Source: CBDFHV01 sp965247705 | GTDB taxonomy: Bacteria > Pseudomonadota > Alphaproteobacteria > Rhodospirillales > CAMCUA01 | NCBI GenBank assembly: GCA_965247705.1 | Contig: CBDFHV010000076.1 | Location: forward strand, 1-64,000 | Reading direction: 5' to 3' | DNA: 64,000 nt | Shown here: one piece after another, positions 42,078 to 52,175 of the stretch | Numbering within the stretch: the stretch's first letter is position 1 | Layout: each line of letters opens with the position of its first letter | The notes under the pieces: model-generated | The model's database searches: none | Told to the model about the DNA's origin: nothing | What the model saw: the letters and a program-made list of their open reading frames with translations, nothing else | Translations under genes and position numbers: made by a program

Positions 42078-43291
42078 GCGATTTCGCAGATGTCCAGGAT
42101 GGTCAGCATGTAGACCTTGATCATGTCCAGATAGTCGGGCACGTCCACCCGCTCGTCCGGCATGGTGTTGTAGCGCCCGCCGGGGCCGCAGACGATTCCC
42201 TCCATGCCGGCCAGGTGCAGGAAGTGGGCGGCGTCGGTGCCGAAGAAGCAGGGCGGCGGAACGGGGCCGGTGGGCTGGGGCTCGCCCCGCACCGCCTCGT
42301 AAGCGCCATTGATGGTGGTGACGATCCGGGAATCGCGGGCCACCTCGAAAGGCAGCATGGATGGCTTCTCGCCCGCGGCCTGTTTCACCACCCGGGCCTC
42401 GAGCCCCGGATACTCCTTCTCAAGTTCGACCAGCAAGGCCCGAAAATCCGCCAGAACCGAGGCCTCCGATTGGCTGGGCGCATAGCGCCCGGTGCCCGCC
42501 AGGCGCACGAAGTCGGCGATCTGAGGCGGCCGCCAGTCGTGAAACTCCGATGTCAGGGCGCCGCGGAAGACCCCCACGTTGGCCCGGTTTACCGACTCGT
42601 GCTCGGGGTTGGCGGCACCGCTGAAGGTGATGGCGTTGATCCGCGGCACCAGCGCGCAAGCAGCGGCGATGGCGTCCACCGCCGCCTCCCGCTTCGAGAT
42701 GTGCCGCGTGATGCCCACCAGTTCGATCTCGAACATGAAGGACCCGGCATGCATGGTCACCGCCGCCAGGTCCGTCGGCTCCGAATTGACGAAATAGTCT
42801 GCTCGAACCCCCGATTCGATGGCCTTTATGGAGCCCACGCCCCCCTGCAATTCGCCAACCACATAGGTGAGGATCACGTCGCCTTTCAGCTTGATTCCCG
42901 CGTCCACCAGTGTCTTCACGGCGCAGAAGTAAGCGGCATCGCCGGCCTTCATGTTGGAAACACCGATGCCGTAAATGAACTTGTCGTCCACCAGGCCGCC
43001 CCAGGGATCCACCGTCCAGCCCTCGGTGGCCGGATTGGTATCCAGGTGGCCGTTGAACAGCAGACTGGCGCCGCCGCCGCTGCCACGAAGGGTGCCGAGG
43101 GCCTGAAAGCGTCCCGGCTCGACTTCCTGCAGGTTGGCCTCCACGCCGATGGCCTTCATGGAGTCCGCCATGAAGCGGGACAGTTCGGTCTCGCCGGGGG
43201 TGTTGCTGTAGCTCTTGTGCCGGACCATGCGGGAAACGAAGTCCAGGCAGGTCTCCCGGTCGACGCTGGCGAGGAGGTCGTCGCGGTTCAT
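42074..43291 (-). CDS. M20-family amidohydrolase with altered metal site
   Basis: A 405-aa protein of the ArgE/DapE/CPG2 family. The first His site is intact (FNGHLDT, His82, Asp84), but the bridging Asp of GxGxxDMKGG is Asn113 (GIGVSNMKAG), the usual Glu-Glu pair reads Glu147-Leu148 (VVGELQGG) and the last metal His appears replaced by Asn (GGRYNTMPDE). Normal members hydrolyse N-acyl or N-carbamoyl amino acids with two zinc or cobalt ions. This one may bind one metal, use another ion or have a new role. It is coupled by 4-nt overlaps to hyuB upstream and the GATase downstream. Confidence 0.85.
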   Translation of the reverse strand: MNRDDLLASVDRETCLDFVSRMVRHKSYSNTPGETELSRFMADSMKAIGVEANLQEVEPGRFQALGTLRGSGGGASLLFNGHLDTNPATEGWTVDPWGGLVDDKFIYGIGVSNMKAGDAAYFCAVKTLVDAGIKLKGDVILTYVVGELQGGVGSIKAIESGVRADYFVNSEPTDLAAVTMHAGSFMFEIELVGITRHISKREAAVDAIAAACALVPRINAITFSGAANPEHESVNRANVGVFRGALTSEFHDWRPPQIADFVRLAGTGRYAPSQSEASVLADFRALLVELEKEYPGLEARVVKQAAGEKPSMLPFEVARDSRIVTTINGAYEAVRGEPQPTGPVPPPCFFGTDAAHFLHLAGMEGIVCGPGGRYNTMPDERVDVPDYLDMIKVYMLTILDICEIA

Positions 43292-44952
43292 GGGCCTTCA
43301 ACTCCCTTCGAATTTCCCGGGGCCGCGGTCTCCGAAATCAGATCCGCCGCGGTGTCGGCCCGTACCGCGCGCCCGTCTCGCTCGGCGGGATCGCCATAGC
43401 CGCCGCCGCCCGGGGTGTGGAGGATCAGGCGATCGCCTGCCGGCACCCGCTGAGAGCCCTTGCCGCGCAGGGTCTTGCCGGAGGCCAGTCGCACCGCGCC
43501 CCGCTCGCCCGCATGACCGCCATGGCGGCCTCGGGCCGGGTACTCGACGCGGTCGAAGGCGGCCAGCAGATCGAAGTCGGCGCCGATGGCGGACTCGATC
43601 TCGATCACCTGGCCCAGTCCGCCCCGATGCCGGCCCGGGCCCGCGGAATCGGCTCGGTATTCCTTGCGCCGGATGAGCAGGGGCGCCACCACTTCGTTGA
43701 TCTCCACCGGCGTGCCGCGAACGCCGCTGGGGAAGGCGGTGGCGGACATCCCGTCCTTTCCCGGCCGGCCGCCGGTGCCGCCATTGGTGATCGCGGTGAT
43801 GGTGAACAGGCGACCGTCGCCGCCGTTCGCGGCAAGGGGTCCGCGCAGGGTGATCGACCACAGGCACGATGCCCCCTCGGCCGGTACCAGGTCGGGGACC
43901 ACCTGATCCATGCAGCCGAACACCACGTCGGGCAGCATCTGGCCGATGATGTGGCGGGCGCAGACCGCCGCCGGATAGGTGGCGTTGAGCAGCGATCCCT
44001 CGGGCGCCCGCACCTGGAACGGGGCCAGGGAACCGGCGTTGTTGGGCACCTCGGGGGCGATCAGGCAGCGCAAGCCGAAACAACTGTAGGCCGCCGTGTA
44101 GGCCAGGGGCACGTTGATGCCGAAGGCGCACTTGGGGGACGATCCCGCGTAGTCGACGACGATCCCTTCGTTGCCGATGCGCAGTTCGGCGGCCAGGGTG
44201 AGCGGGCCGTCGATGCCGTCGATGGTCATGGCGTTGCGCCAGGCGCCCTGGGGCAGCCGGGCGATCTCGCGGCGCACCGCCGCCTCGGATCGTGAACAAA
44301 TGACCTCAGCCAGGTCTTCGATGGCGTCGATGGCGAATTCGTCCATCATCTCGACCAGCCGCCGGCAGCCGACGTCGTTGCAGGCGGCCAGGGAATAGAT
44401 GTCACCTTCGGTCTCGGTCGGCGAGCGGGTGTTGGCGCGGACGATACGCATCAGGGTCCGGTCCACGTCCCCTTGCCGGACCAGATGGGTCATCGGCACA
44501 TAGAGGCCTTCCATGTGCACATCGGTGGCGTCCGGACTCATGCCGATTCCGCCGACGTCGGTGATGTGGGCCGTGCAGGCGAACAGCGCGACCAGCCGGC
44601 CCTTGTAGAAACACGGCGTGGTCACGGTGAAATCGTTGAGATGGCCGGTGCCCAGCCAAGGATCGTTGGTGATGTAGGCGTCCCCGTCGGCCATGGTCTC
44701 CGTGGGAAAGTGGTCGATGAAGTGGGCGACCGACGCGGCCATGGAGTTGATGTGGCCCGGCGTCCCGGTGACCGCCTGGGCCAGCATGCGGCCACGAAGG
44801 TCGAAGACCCCCGCCGACAGGTCGCCGCATTCCCGCACGATGGGGCTGAAGGCGGTGCGCAGCAGGGTCTGCGCCTGCTCTTCGACAACGGCGAGGAGGC
44901 GGTTCCACATCACCTGCTGCTGAAGGGAGTCCGTTGCCGCGTTGGTGCCCAT
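43288..44952 (-). CDS. hyuB: Hydantoinase B/oxoprolinase-family subunit
   Basis: A 554-aa HyuB-type protein (N-methylhydantoinase/acetophenone carboxylase/5-oxoprolinase C-terminal part). Family motifs: TAFSPIVRECGDLSAGVFD, YITNDPWLGTGHLNDFT, HITDVGGIGMSPDATDVHMEG, and the C-terminal GGGGYGDP (TPGGGGYGDPAERD). With HyuA it forms an ATP-dependent ring-opening or carboxylating enzyme. The ATG at 44952 begins the conserved domain; longer frames to 45123 are antisense-like. It lies 2 nt after the hyuA stop and overlaps the M20 gene by 4 nt. Confidence 0.9.
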   Translation of the reverse strand: MGTNAATDSLQQQVMWNRLLAVVEEQAQTLLRTAFSPIVRECGDLSAGVFDLRGRMLAQAVTGTPGHINSMAASVAHFIDHFPTETMADGDAYITNDPWLGTGHLNDFTVTTPCFYKGRLVALFACTAHITDVGGIGMSPDATDVHMEGLYVPMTHLVRQGDVDRTLMRIVRANTRSPTETEGDIYSLAACNDVGCRRLVEMMDEFAIDAIEDLAEVICSRSEAAVRREIARLPQGAWRNAMTIDGIDGPLTLAAELRIGNEGIVVDYAGSSPKCAFGINVPLAYTAAYSCFGLRCLIAPEVPNNAGSLAPFQVRAPEGSLLNATYPAAVCARHIIGQMLPDVVFGCMDQVVPDLVPAEGASCLWSITLRGPLAANGGDGRLFTITAITNGGTGGRPGKDGMSATAFPSGVRGTPVEINEVVAPLLIRRKEYRADSAGPGRHRGGLGQVIEIESAIGADFDLLAAFDRVEYPARGRHGGHAGERGAVRLASGKTLRGKGSQRVPAGDRLILHTPGGGGYGDPAERDGRAVRADTAADLISETAAPGNSKGVEGP

Positions 44953-44954
44953 GG

Positions 44955-47036
44955 TCAAGCCTTTCCTGTCCGCTCCAGCACCAGCGCCCCGTTGGCGGCT
45001 CGCCAGGCGGTAAAGCCAGGGGCGACCCAGGTGCTGGTTTGGGCCTCCACGATCAATGCCGGCCCTTCGGCTTCGGCGCCCTCGGCGAGGCCGTCCCGAT
45101 GATACACGGGTACCGTCCGCCACGTCCCCGCATGACCATCGAACACCTGCCGCGACTCCTCGGCCGCCGCCTTCGACCGGGCCTTAATGCGGGCCACGGG
45201 CGCCGGCGGCGCCGGTACCGTGGACAGGGTCAAGCCCCAGGTCAAGGCTTCGGCCTCGGCGCCCGGAATGACCCGCCCGTAGAGCTGGCGGTAGACGTCC
45301 TCGAATGCGGCCTCGAGGACGTCGCGGCCGTGGGCGGCGACGGAGCCCCCGGGCAGCGAAACGGCAACCTCGTGCCCTTGACCTCGGTAGCGCATGTAGA
45401 CGAGGCGACGCTCTTCCAGATCCCCCTCGGGGGCGCCGGCGCGAACCACCGACAGGGCCTCGCCATGCATGTCGGCGAACAGGTCGTCGACGGCCTTGCC
45501 GTCGAACTCGGACATGGGGACGGCCATGCTGCGCACCACCTCGAAGGCGATGGGTGCCTGCAGGAACCCAACCGCCGAGCCGACGCCGGCGTGGGCGGGC
45601 ACCACGATCCGCTCGATGCCCAGCTTCGCCGCCAGCCGGCAGGCGTGGAGGGGGGCGGCGCCGCCGAAGACGACAAGCGCGTGCTCGCCCGCCGACCGGC
45701 CTCGCTCCGCCGCATGGACCCGGGCCGCGTTGGCCATTGTCTCGTCCACCACCTCGGCGATGCCGTGGGCCGCCACCGGTGTTTCCAGGTCCAGCGGCCC
45801 GCCGACGCCTCGCGCCACCGCGTGGGCGGCCTTTTCCTCCGACAAGGGCATGGACCCACCGGCGAAATGGTCGGGCACGATCCGCCCCAGGACCACATCG
45901 CCGTCGGTGACCGTGGGCTCGGTGCCACCCCGGTCGTAAGCCGCGGGGCCGGGGTCGGCGCCCGCGCTGTCGGGACCGATGGCGATCCGGTCCAAGCTGT
46001 CGACCCGGGCGATGGAGCCGCCGCCGGCGCCGATCTCGATCATCTCCACGACCGGTATACGCAGGGGTAGGCCGCTGCCCTTGAGGAAGCGGCTGCTCCT
46101 GTCGACTTCGAACTCGCGGGCGTTTGTCGGCGTGCCGTCCTCGATCAGGCAGATCTTGGCCGTGGTGCCCCCCATGTCGAAGGAGATCACCTTGTCCAGG
46201 CCCATCTCAGTCGCCAGACCGGCGGCGAAGATGGCGCCGCCCGCCGGCCCCGACTCCACCAGGCGCACCGGACAGCGGGCCGCCGTCTCGATGGTGGTCA
46301 GGGCGCCGCCGGAGGTCATGAACAGGAGGGGGCATTCCAGCCCCATCGCCCGCACACGGTCGCGCAGGGCCACCAGGTAACGCTCCATGAGCGGCCTGAC
46401 GTAGGCGTTGGCGCAGGTGGTCGACAGGCGCTCGTACTCGCGGATCTCGGGACATACGTCGTGGGACAGCACGACGGGGACGCCGGGCAGCGCGGTGCCG
46501 ATCAGTGCGCCGGCTCGCAGTTCGTGGTCGGGATTGGCGTAGGCATGGAGAAACCCGACGGCGACGCTTTCGGCGCCGCAACGTTTCAGTTCCGGGACCA
46601 GGACTGTGACCGCGTCTTGGTCCAGGGGATCGAGAACCCGTCCCCTGTAATCGACCCGTTCGGGCACCGTGAAGCGGCGCTCCCGGGGCACCAGGGGCAC
46701 GGTCTTGTCGACCATGATGTCGTACTGGTCGTGGCGGGTCTCGTAGCCGATTTCGAGAACGTCGCGAAAGCCGTCGGTGGTGACCAGGGCCGTGACCGCG
46801 CCCTTGCGCTCGATGAGGGCGTTGGTCGCCAGGGTGGTGCCGTGGATCAGCAGGGACACGTCCCCGGAGGGGATGCCGGTTTCCGCGAGGATCGCCGTGA
46901 TGCCGGCGATCACGCCGTCCTCCGGCGCCGCGCGGGTGGTGGGGGTCTTGGTGCCGACCCGTCGCCCGCCGCCCTCCAGCACCACGTCGGTGAACGTCCC
47001 GCCCACGTCGACGGCCAAACGGTATCGATCGCTCAT
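44955..47036 (-). CDS. hyuA: Hydantoinase A/oxoprolinase-family ATPase subunit
   Basis: A 693-aa HyuA-type subunit of the actin-like ATPase fold. N-terminal VDVGGTFTDVVL (phosphate 1), LIHGTTLATNALIERKGA, MTSGGALTTIETAARCPVRLVESGPAGG, FDMGGTTAKICLIEDG and the linker EIGAGGGSIARVD are intact. It phosphorylates the substrate to drive ring opening (hydantoins, 5-oxoproline) or carboxylation. The first gene of the minus-strand operon with hyuB, M20, GATase and M24. The divergent peptide importer at 47224 starts 187 bp away, suggesting co-regulation. Confidence 0.92.
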   Translation of the reverse strand: MSDRYRLAVDVGGTFTDVVLEGGGRRVGTKTPTTRAAPEDGVIAGITAILAETGIPSGDVSLLIHGTTLATNALIERKGAVTALVTTDGFRDVLEIGYETRHDQYDIMVDKTVPLVPRERRFTVPERVDYRGRVLDPLDQDAVTVLVPELKRCGAESVAVGFLHAYANPDHELRAGALIGTALPGVPVVLSHDVCPEIREYERLSTTCANAYVRPLMERYLVALRDRVRAMGLECPLLFMTSGGALTTIETAARCPVRLVESGPAGGAIFAAGLATEMGLDKVISFDMGGTTAKICLIEDGTPTNAREFEVDRSSRFLKGSGLPLRIPVVEMIEIGAGGGSIARVDSLDRIAIGPDSAGADPGPAAYDRGGTEPTVTDGDVVLGRIVPDHFAGGSMPLSEEKAAHAVARGVGGPLDLETPVAAHGIAEVVDETMANAARVHAAERGRSAGEHALVVFGGAAPLHACRLAAKLGIERIVVPAHAGVGSAVGFLQAPIAFEVVRSMAVPMSEFDGKAVDDLFADMHGEALSVVRAGAPEGDLEERRLVYMRYRGQGHEVAVSLPGGSVAAHGRDVLEAAFEDVYRQLYGRVIPGAEAEALTWGLTLSTVPAPPAPVARIKARSKAAAEESRQVFDGHAGTWRTVPVYHRDGLAEGAEAEGPALIVEAQTSTWVAPGFTAWRAANGALVLERTGKA

Positions 47037-47076
47037 TGCCGTTCTGCTCTCCCCAACCCCGGTCTGCCGCGACCGA

Positions 47077-47086
47077 GTGGTACCAC
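47077..47086. promoter_or_regulatory. Possible GntR-type operator in the hyuA-dpp divergent region
   Basis: GTGGTACCAC is a perfect palindrome in the 187-bp divergent promoter region. TGGTxxACCA-like cores occur in operators of GntR-family regulators. No such regulator gene is in the window; assignment is by symmetry and location. Confidence 0.3.
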
Positions 47087-47223
47087 CGGCAGGCACATGC
47101 GGCCAGCCCGCCACGACGCGTCTGGACTTTGTCGCATCAGGGCCTACCATCATGCGAACCAAGTGGGACGGCGGCCATGACGGGCCCCGTTTGGCGGCAT
47201 CGCCTGCGTGGTGGGGAGGATTA

Positions 47224-48279
<1,056 letters not shown>

Positions 48280-48384
48280 CCCTGGCGGGCCGTTCCGGGA
48301 GGATGCATACTCCCGGCTGGAAACCAAAAGCGGCGGGACCCAATCCCGCGCATCCTTCACGGACAAACACAGGGAGACATCCTC

Positions 48385-50166
48385 ATGTCCAAGAATTTCG
48401 ATGACCGGGACAAGATCCCGCAACACATTCGAGACGAGTGGGACGACGCTCACGATTTCGACCCCAGGGACCCGCTCTTCGGTCTCAGCAAGGAAGCCCT
48501 AAGCGGTCCGAACATGACCCGACGGGCCGGGTTGCGCCTGATGGCGGCGGCCGGCACCCTGAGTATGTTCCATCTCTTGCCCGGCGTCGGTGTCCGACAG
48601 GCCCAGGCGGCGAGCGGCGGCACGCTCCGTTGCGGATGGTCCGGCGTCAGCGAAATCCTGACGATCGACCCCGCCAAGATTAACGCGGCGCTCCAGTTCC
48701 AGATCTCCTCGAACGTCGTCAGCGGACTGATGCACATCGACAGCAAGCTGATTCCCCAGGGCGATCTGGCGGAGAGCTGGAAGGTCTCGGACGATGGCAA
48801 GGAGTGGACCTTCAAACTGCGCGAGGGGGTGACATATCACAACGGCGATAAGTTCACCGCCGAGGACGTGGTCTTCACCTACGAGCGCTCCCGCGATCCC
48901 AAGAACTCCATCCATCACCGCGTCGTCGCCAACATCAAGAACGCGGTGGCGGTGGACGATCACACGGTCAAGTTCATGCTCGGCGCGCCGCAAGCCTCCT
49001 TCCTGGGCAAGACCCTGGAACGTACCGCTGGGCGCGCCATGGCCATCGTCAGCCGCGGCGCCCTGGCGTCGATGGGCGAGGCGGAATACGGCCTCAAAGC
49101 GGTCGGTACCGGGCCGTTCCGGGTCACCGCCCACACCATGGGCCAGGATATGGTGCTCGAGCGCTTCGAGAACTACTACGATCCCGAGCGGCCGAAGCTG
49201 GACAAGGTCATCATCACGCCAATCCCCGAAAACGAACCGCTGGCCGCCGCCATAGAGGCGGGCGACATCCAGTTCATCAGCGGCAATGAGGTGGAGCCGG
49301 CGCTGGTGGATCGCTTCAAGGCCAATCCGGACATCGTCGTCGAAGCCGTTCCGGCGCCGGGGTTCGAGGGCATCTTCATTAACCCGTGGCGCGACCCGTT
49401 CAAGGTGTCGGACTTCGACAAGCCGCTGAGCGAGTTGCTCAAGGAAAAGGGCTTCATGGTCCGTATGGCCATCGCCAAGGCAATCGACCGGGACCGCTAC
49501 ATCGAACGGGCCCAGTTCGGACGTGGGCTTCCCGCCTACGGTACCATCAACCCGGCCATGGCCTACTACTTCGACGAAACCCTTGGCGAATCCAGCGCCC
49601 AGAAGTTCGATCTCGAGGAGGCGCGGCGGCTCCTCGCCGCGGCCGGCTATCCCAATGGCAAGGGGTTCCCGAAACTGAAGATCGTGGTGAGAAAGGATCG
49701 CCGCCGCGAGGTCCAGGTGATCACGGATATTCTCAAGCGCAACTTGAACATCGACACCGAAGTGGACCCCGTGGACAACACCGTCGCCGGCGAACTGTTC
49801 TGGAAGATGGATTGGGACATGCTGCGCATCGGCAGCGCCGCCGATTTCGATCCCGACGACGGAATGGTGGACTGGATGCAGAGCTCGTCCAAGTTCAACG
49901 GTCCGACACGGGACAAGTCGAAGATGAAGTTCGGCTATTTCTCCGAGAAGCGGGCCGACGAACTGATCAGCACGCAGAACAAGCAGACCGATCCGGAGGT
50001 CCGCAGAAAGATGGTGAAGGAGGCCAACAAGATCACCTCCGACAAGGTGGCCATGGCTTTCATCTTCCACCCGACGTGGTTCTTCATCTTCCGCAAGAAC
50101 GTCAACTTCCCGAAGGAAAGCTGGATCACGGGTCTGGCGGACCTGGACCGGACGACCATTTCCTGA
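48385..50166 (+). CDS. Peptide-type ABC substrate-binding protein with N-terminal extension and Tat-like signal
   Basis: A 593-aa family-5 binding protein. An unusual ~43-residue hydrophilic N-terminal extension (MSKNFDDRDKIPQHIRDEWD and so on, rich in Asp) precedes the signal-like TRRAGLRLMAAAGTLSMFHL, with twin Arg, and ends at AQA. The mature domain has GDLAESWKVSDDGKEWTFKLREGVTYHNG, and YGLKAVGTGPFRVT, typical of DppA/opine binders. AGGGAG precedes the ATG at 48385. If the internal RR signal is used, the extension stays cytoplasmic until cleavage. Downstream: a 27-nt palindrome, then two permeases. Confidence 0.9.
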   Translation: MSKNFDDRDKIPQHIRDEWDDAHDFDPRDPLFGLSKEALSGPNMTRRAGLRLMAAAGTLSMFHLLPGVGVRQAQAASGGTLRCGWSGVSEILTIDPAKINAALQFQISSNVVSGLMHIDSKLIPQGDLAESWKVSDDGKEWTFKLREGVTYHNGDKFTAEDVVFTYERSRDPKNSIHHRVVANIKNAVAVDDHTVKFMLGAPQASFLGKTLERTAGRAMAIVSRGALASMGEAEYGLKAVGTGPFRVTAHTMGQDMVLERFENYYDPERPKLDKVIITPIPENEPLAAAIEAGDIQFISGNEVEPALVDRFKANPDIVVEAVPAPGFEGIFINPWRDPFKVSDFDKPLSELLKEKGFMVRMAIAKAIDRDRYIERAQFGRGLPAYGTINPAMAYYFDETLGESSAQKFDLEEARRLLAAAGYPNGKGFPKLKIVVRKDRRREVQVITDILKRNLNIDTEVDPVDNTVAGELFWKMDWDMLRIGSAADFDPDDGMVDWMQSSSKFNGPTRDKSKMKFGYFSEKRADELISTQNKQTDPEVRRKMVKEANKITSDKVAMAFIFHPTWFFIFRKNVNFPKESWITGLADLDRTTIS

Positions 50167-50193
50167 GCGCTGTCGCGTCGGGAAATTCAACGG

Positions 50194-50220
50194 CAGGGGC
50201 GGGTCTCGGACCCGCCCCTG
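50194..50220. repeat. Palindromic intergenic repeat inside the transporter operon
   Basis: A perfect 27-nt palindrome (half CAGGGGCGGGTC, centre TCG) between the binding-protein stop (50166) and the permease start (50311). It belongs to the dispersed family at 1912 and 40165. Its position suggests mRNA 3' protection or partial termination. Confidence 0.65.
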
Positions 50221-50310
50221 GAATTGACCGGGACGAACGCCTGGGCGCGGGGGACGGAATACGGCCTCCAACATGGCGGAACCCATTCTCGATGACGGCA
50301 TGATCGGGCG

Positions 50311-51255
50311 ATGAGCAAATATCTCTTGCGCCGCGTCCTTGGCGCGGTGGTCGTCATGTGGGCGGTCGCGACCCTGGTGTTCTTCATGCTCCGACTGGTG
50401 CCCGGCGATCCGCTGGCGGCCGTCCTGGCCGATGCCGACCCCGCCACCGCCGAGATCATGCGCCAACAGTTCGGCCTCGATAAGCCCTTGTATGTCCAGT
50501 ACGTCTACTGGTTCGACGAGCTCATGCAGGGAAATCTTGGCCAATCCATCTACGGCAGCCACCAGGATGTCACGCGGATCGTCAGCGAGGCGTTCCCCAG
50601 GACCATGTCACTCGCCCTTCTGTCCTTCGCGGTCGCCCTGATCATCGCCGTTCCGGCAGGCCTGATATCGGCGCTGAGAAAGCATACCGCCATTGATCAC
50701 ACGGTGACCGTGATCGCCTTTCTCGGGCTCAGCATGCCGGACTTCTGGCTGGGAATCCTGCTCATTATCCTGTTCGCGGCCAACCTCCATTGGCTGCCGG
50801 CGATCGGCTACGTGCCCCTGTCGGAGGGGCTGTGGCCATGGTTGTCCCACCTGATCCTCCCAACGATCGCCATCGGCACGCCCTTCGCCGCGATTATCGC
50901 CCGCATGATCCGATCATCCATGCTGGAGGTGCTGTCGGCCGATTTCATGCAAGTGGCGAATGCCAAGGGCCTGTATGAGAAGCGATTGGTCATGGTGCAC
51001 GCGTTTCCCAATGCCCTCATCCCCGTGGTTACCGTGATGGGCATCGCCTTCGCGCTGCTGATGGCGGGCACGGTGGTTGTGGAAAACGTGTTCGCCATCA
51101 AGGGGCTAGGGCGGGTCCTGATTCAGGGCATCCTGGATCGCGATTACCCGGTCGTCCAGGGGGCGATCCTGGTGGTCTCGGCGATCTTCGTCACGTCCAA
51201 CCTCTTGGTCGATTTCCTCTATTCCGTCATCGACCCCCGGATACGCTACGACTGA
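50311..51255 (+). CDS. Peptide-type ABC transporter permease, DppB type
   Basis: A 314-aa permease starting at ATG 50311. Typical features are YLLRRVLGAVVVMWAVATLVFF, MLRLVPGDPLAAVLAD, GLDKPLYVQYVYW, EAA-like FMQVANAKGLYEKRLVMVHAFPNA and a C-terminal LVDFLYSVIDPRIRYD. It lies 144 nt after the binding-protein stop, with a palindrome in between, and overlaps the next start by one nucleotide (TGATG). Confidence 0.93.
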   Translation: MSKYLLRRVLGAVVVMWAVATLVFFMLRLVPGDPLAAVLADADPATAEIMRQQFGLDKPLYVQYVYWFDELMQGNLGQSIYGSHQDVTRIVSEAFPRTMSLALLSFAVALIIAVPAGLISALRKHTAIDHTVTVIAFLGLSMPDFWLGILLIILFAANLHWLPAIGYVPLSEGLWPWLSHLILPTIAIGTPFAAIIARMIRSSMLEVLSADFMQVANAKGLYEKRLVMVHAFPNALIPVVTVMGIAFALLMAGTVVVENVFAIKGLGRVLIQGILDRDYPVVQGAILVVSAIFVTSNLLVDFLYSVIDPRIRYD

Positions 51256-52175
51256 TGGGCCCGCAGGACTCCGTCGCCACCGCCGCAGGCTTGGCCCCCG
51301 ACGCGGCGTCCTTGCCGACGCGCCGACAGGTGTGGTGGGTCTTCTTGATGCGCGACAAGAAAGCGCTGGTCGGCCTGATCGCCATCACCTTGCTTACGTT
51401 GTCCGCGGTCTTCGCGCCCTGGATCGTCCCCTACGATCCCAATGCCCAGGACTTCAAAATGATCGGGGCGCCGACTTGGGAGCATTGGCTGGGTACCGAC
51501 GATCTTGGACGGGATCTGCTCAGCCGCCTGATCATGGGTACCCGCGTATCCCTGTTCGTCGGCGTCTCGACGGTCTTTCTGGGGATGGCGTCCGGCGTCT
51601 TCTTGGGGGTCGCGGCGGGCTACTTTGGCGGCTGGCTCGACAACATCATCATGCGCTACATCGACCTCCAGTGGGCGTTTCCCAACTTTATTATCGCGGT
51701 CTACCTGGTGGCCGTGTTCGGTACCGGGCTGTCGAACGTCATCGTCGCCATCTCGTTGGCGTTCGTCGACGATTTCGCCCGTACCGCCCGCGGCATGGTG
51801 CTGATCATAAGGGAAGAGCAGTACGTCGCCGCGGCGCGCACCGTCGGCGCCTCGGACCAGCGGATCATGTGGCACCACATCCTGCCTAACGCAGCCGCGC
51901 CGATCATCGTCCAGGCCACCGTCAACATCTCGTATGCCATCTTAGCGGAGGCGGGGCTGTCGTTCCTCGGGCTGGGGGTCGAGGCCTCGACCCCCACATG
52001 GGGTTTGATCCTCGCCGAAGCGCGCAATTTCATTTCCATCGCCTGGTGGCTGGGCGTCTATCCGGGCCTGTTCATCATGATCTCGGTACTCAGCGTCAAC
52101 TTCCTCGGCGACGCGCTCCGCGATCTGCTCGACGTTCGCGAGTTCCGGGAGGCCGGAGGCGGGAACAAGAAATGA
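51255..52175 (+). CDS. Peptide-type ABC transporter permease, DppC type
   Basis: A 306-aa permease with an N-terminal extension (~30 aa, GPQDSVATAAGLAPDAASLP) before the membrane part, HWLGTDDLGRDLLSRLIMGTRVS, the EAA loop (VAAARTVGASDQRIMWHHILPNA) and FLGLGVEASTPTWGLIL. The start overlaps the upstream stop; the stop overlaps the DUF1028 start by 4 nt. Completes the channel with the DppB-type gene. Confidence 0.93.
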   Translation: MGPQDSVATAAGLAPDAASLPTRRQVWWVFLMRDKKALVGLIAITLLTLSAVFAPWIVPYDPNAQDFKMIGAPTWEHWLGTDDLGRDLLSRLIMGTRVSLFVGVSTVFLGMASGVFLGVAAGYFGGWLDNIIMRYIDLQWAFPNFIIAVYLVAVFGTGLSNVIVAISLAFVDDFARTARGMVLIIREEQYVAAARTVGASDQRIMWHHILPNAAAPIIVQATVNISYAILAEAGLSFLGLGVEASTPTWGLILAEARNFISIAWWLGVYPGLFIMISVLSVNFLGDALRDLLDVREFREAGGGNKK

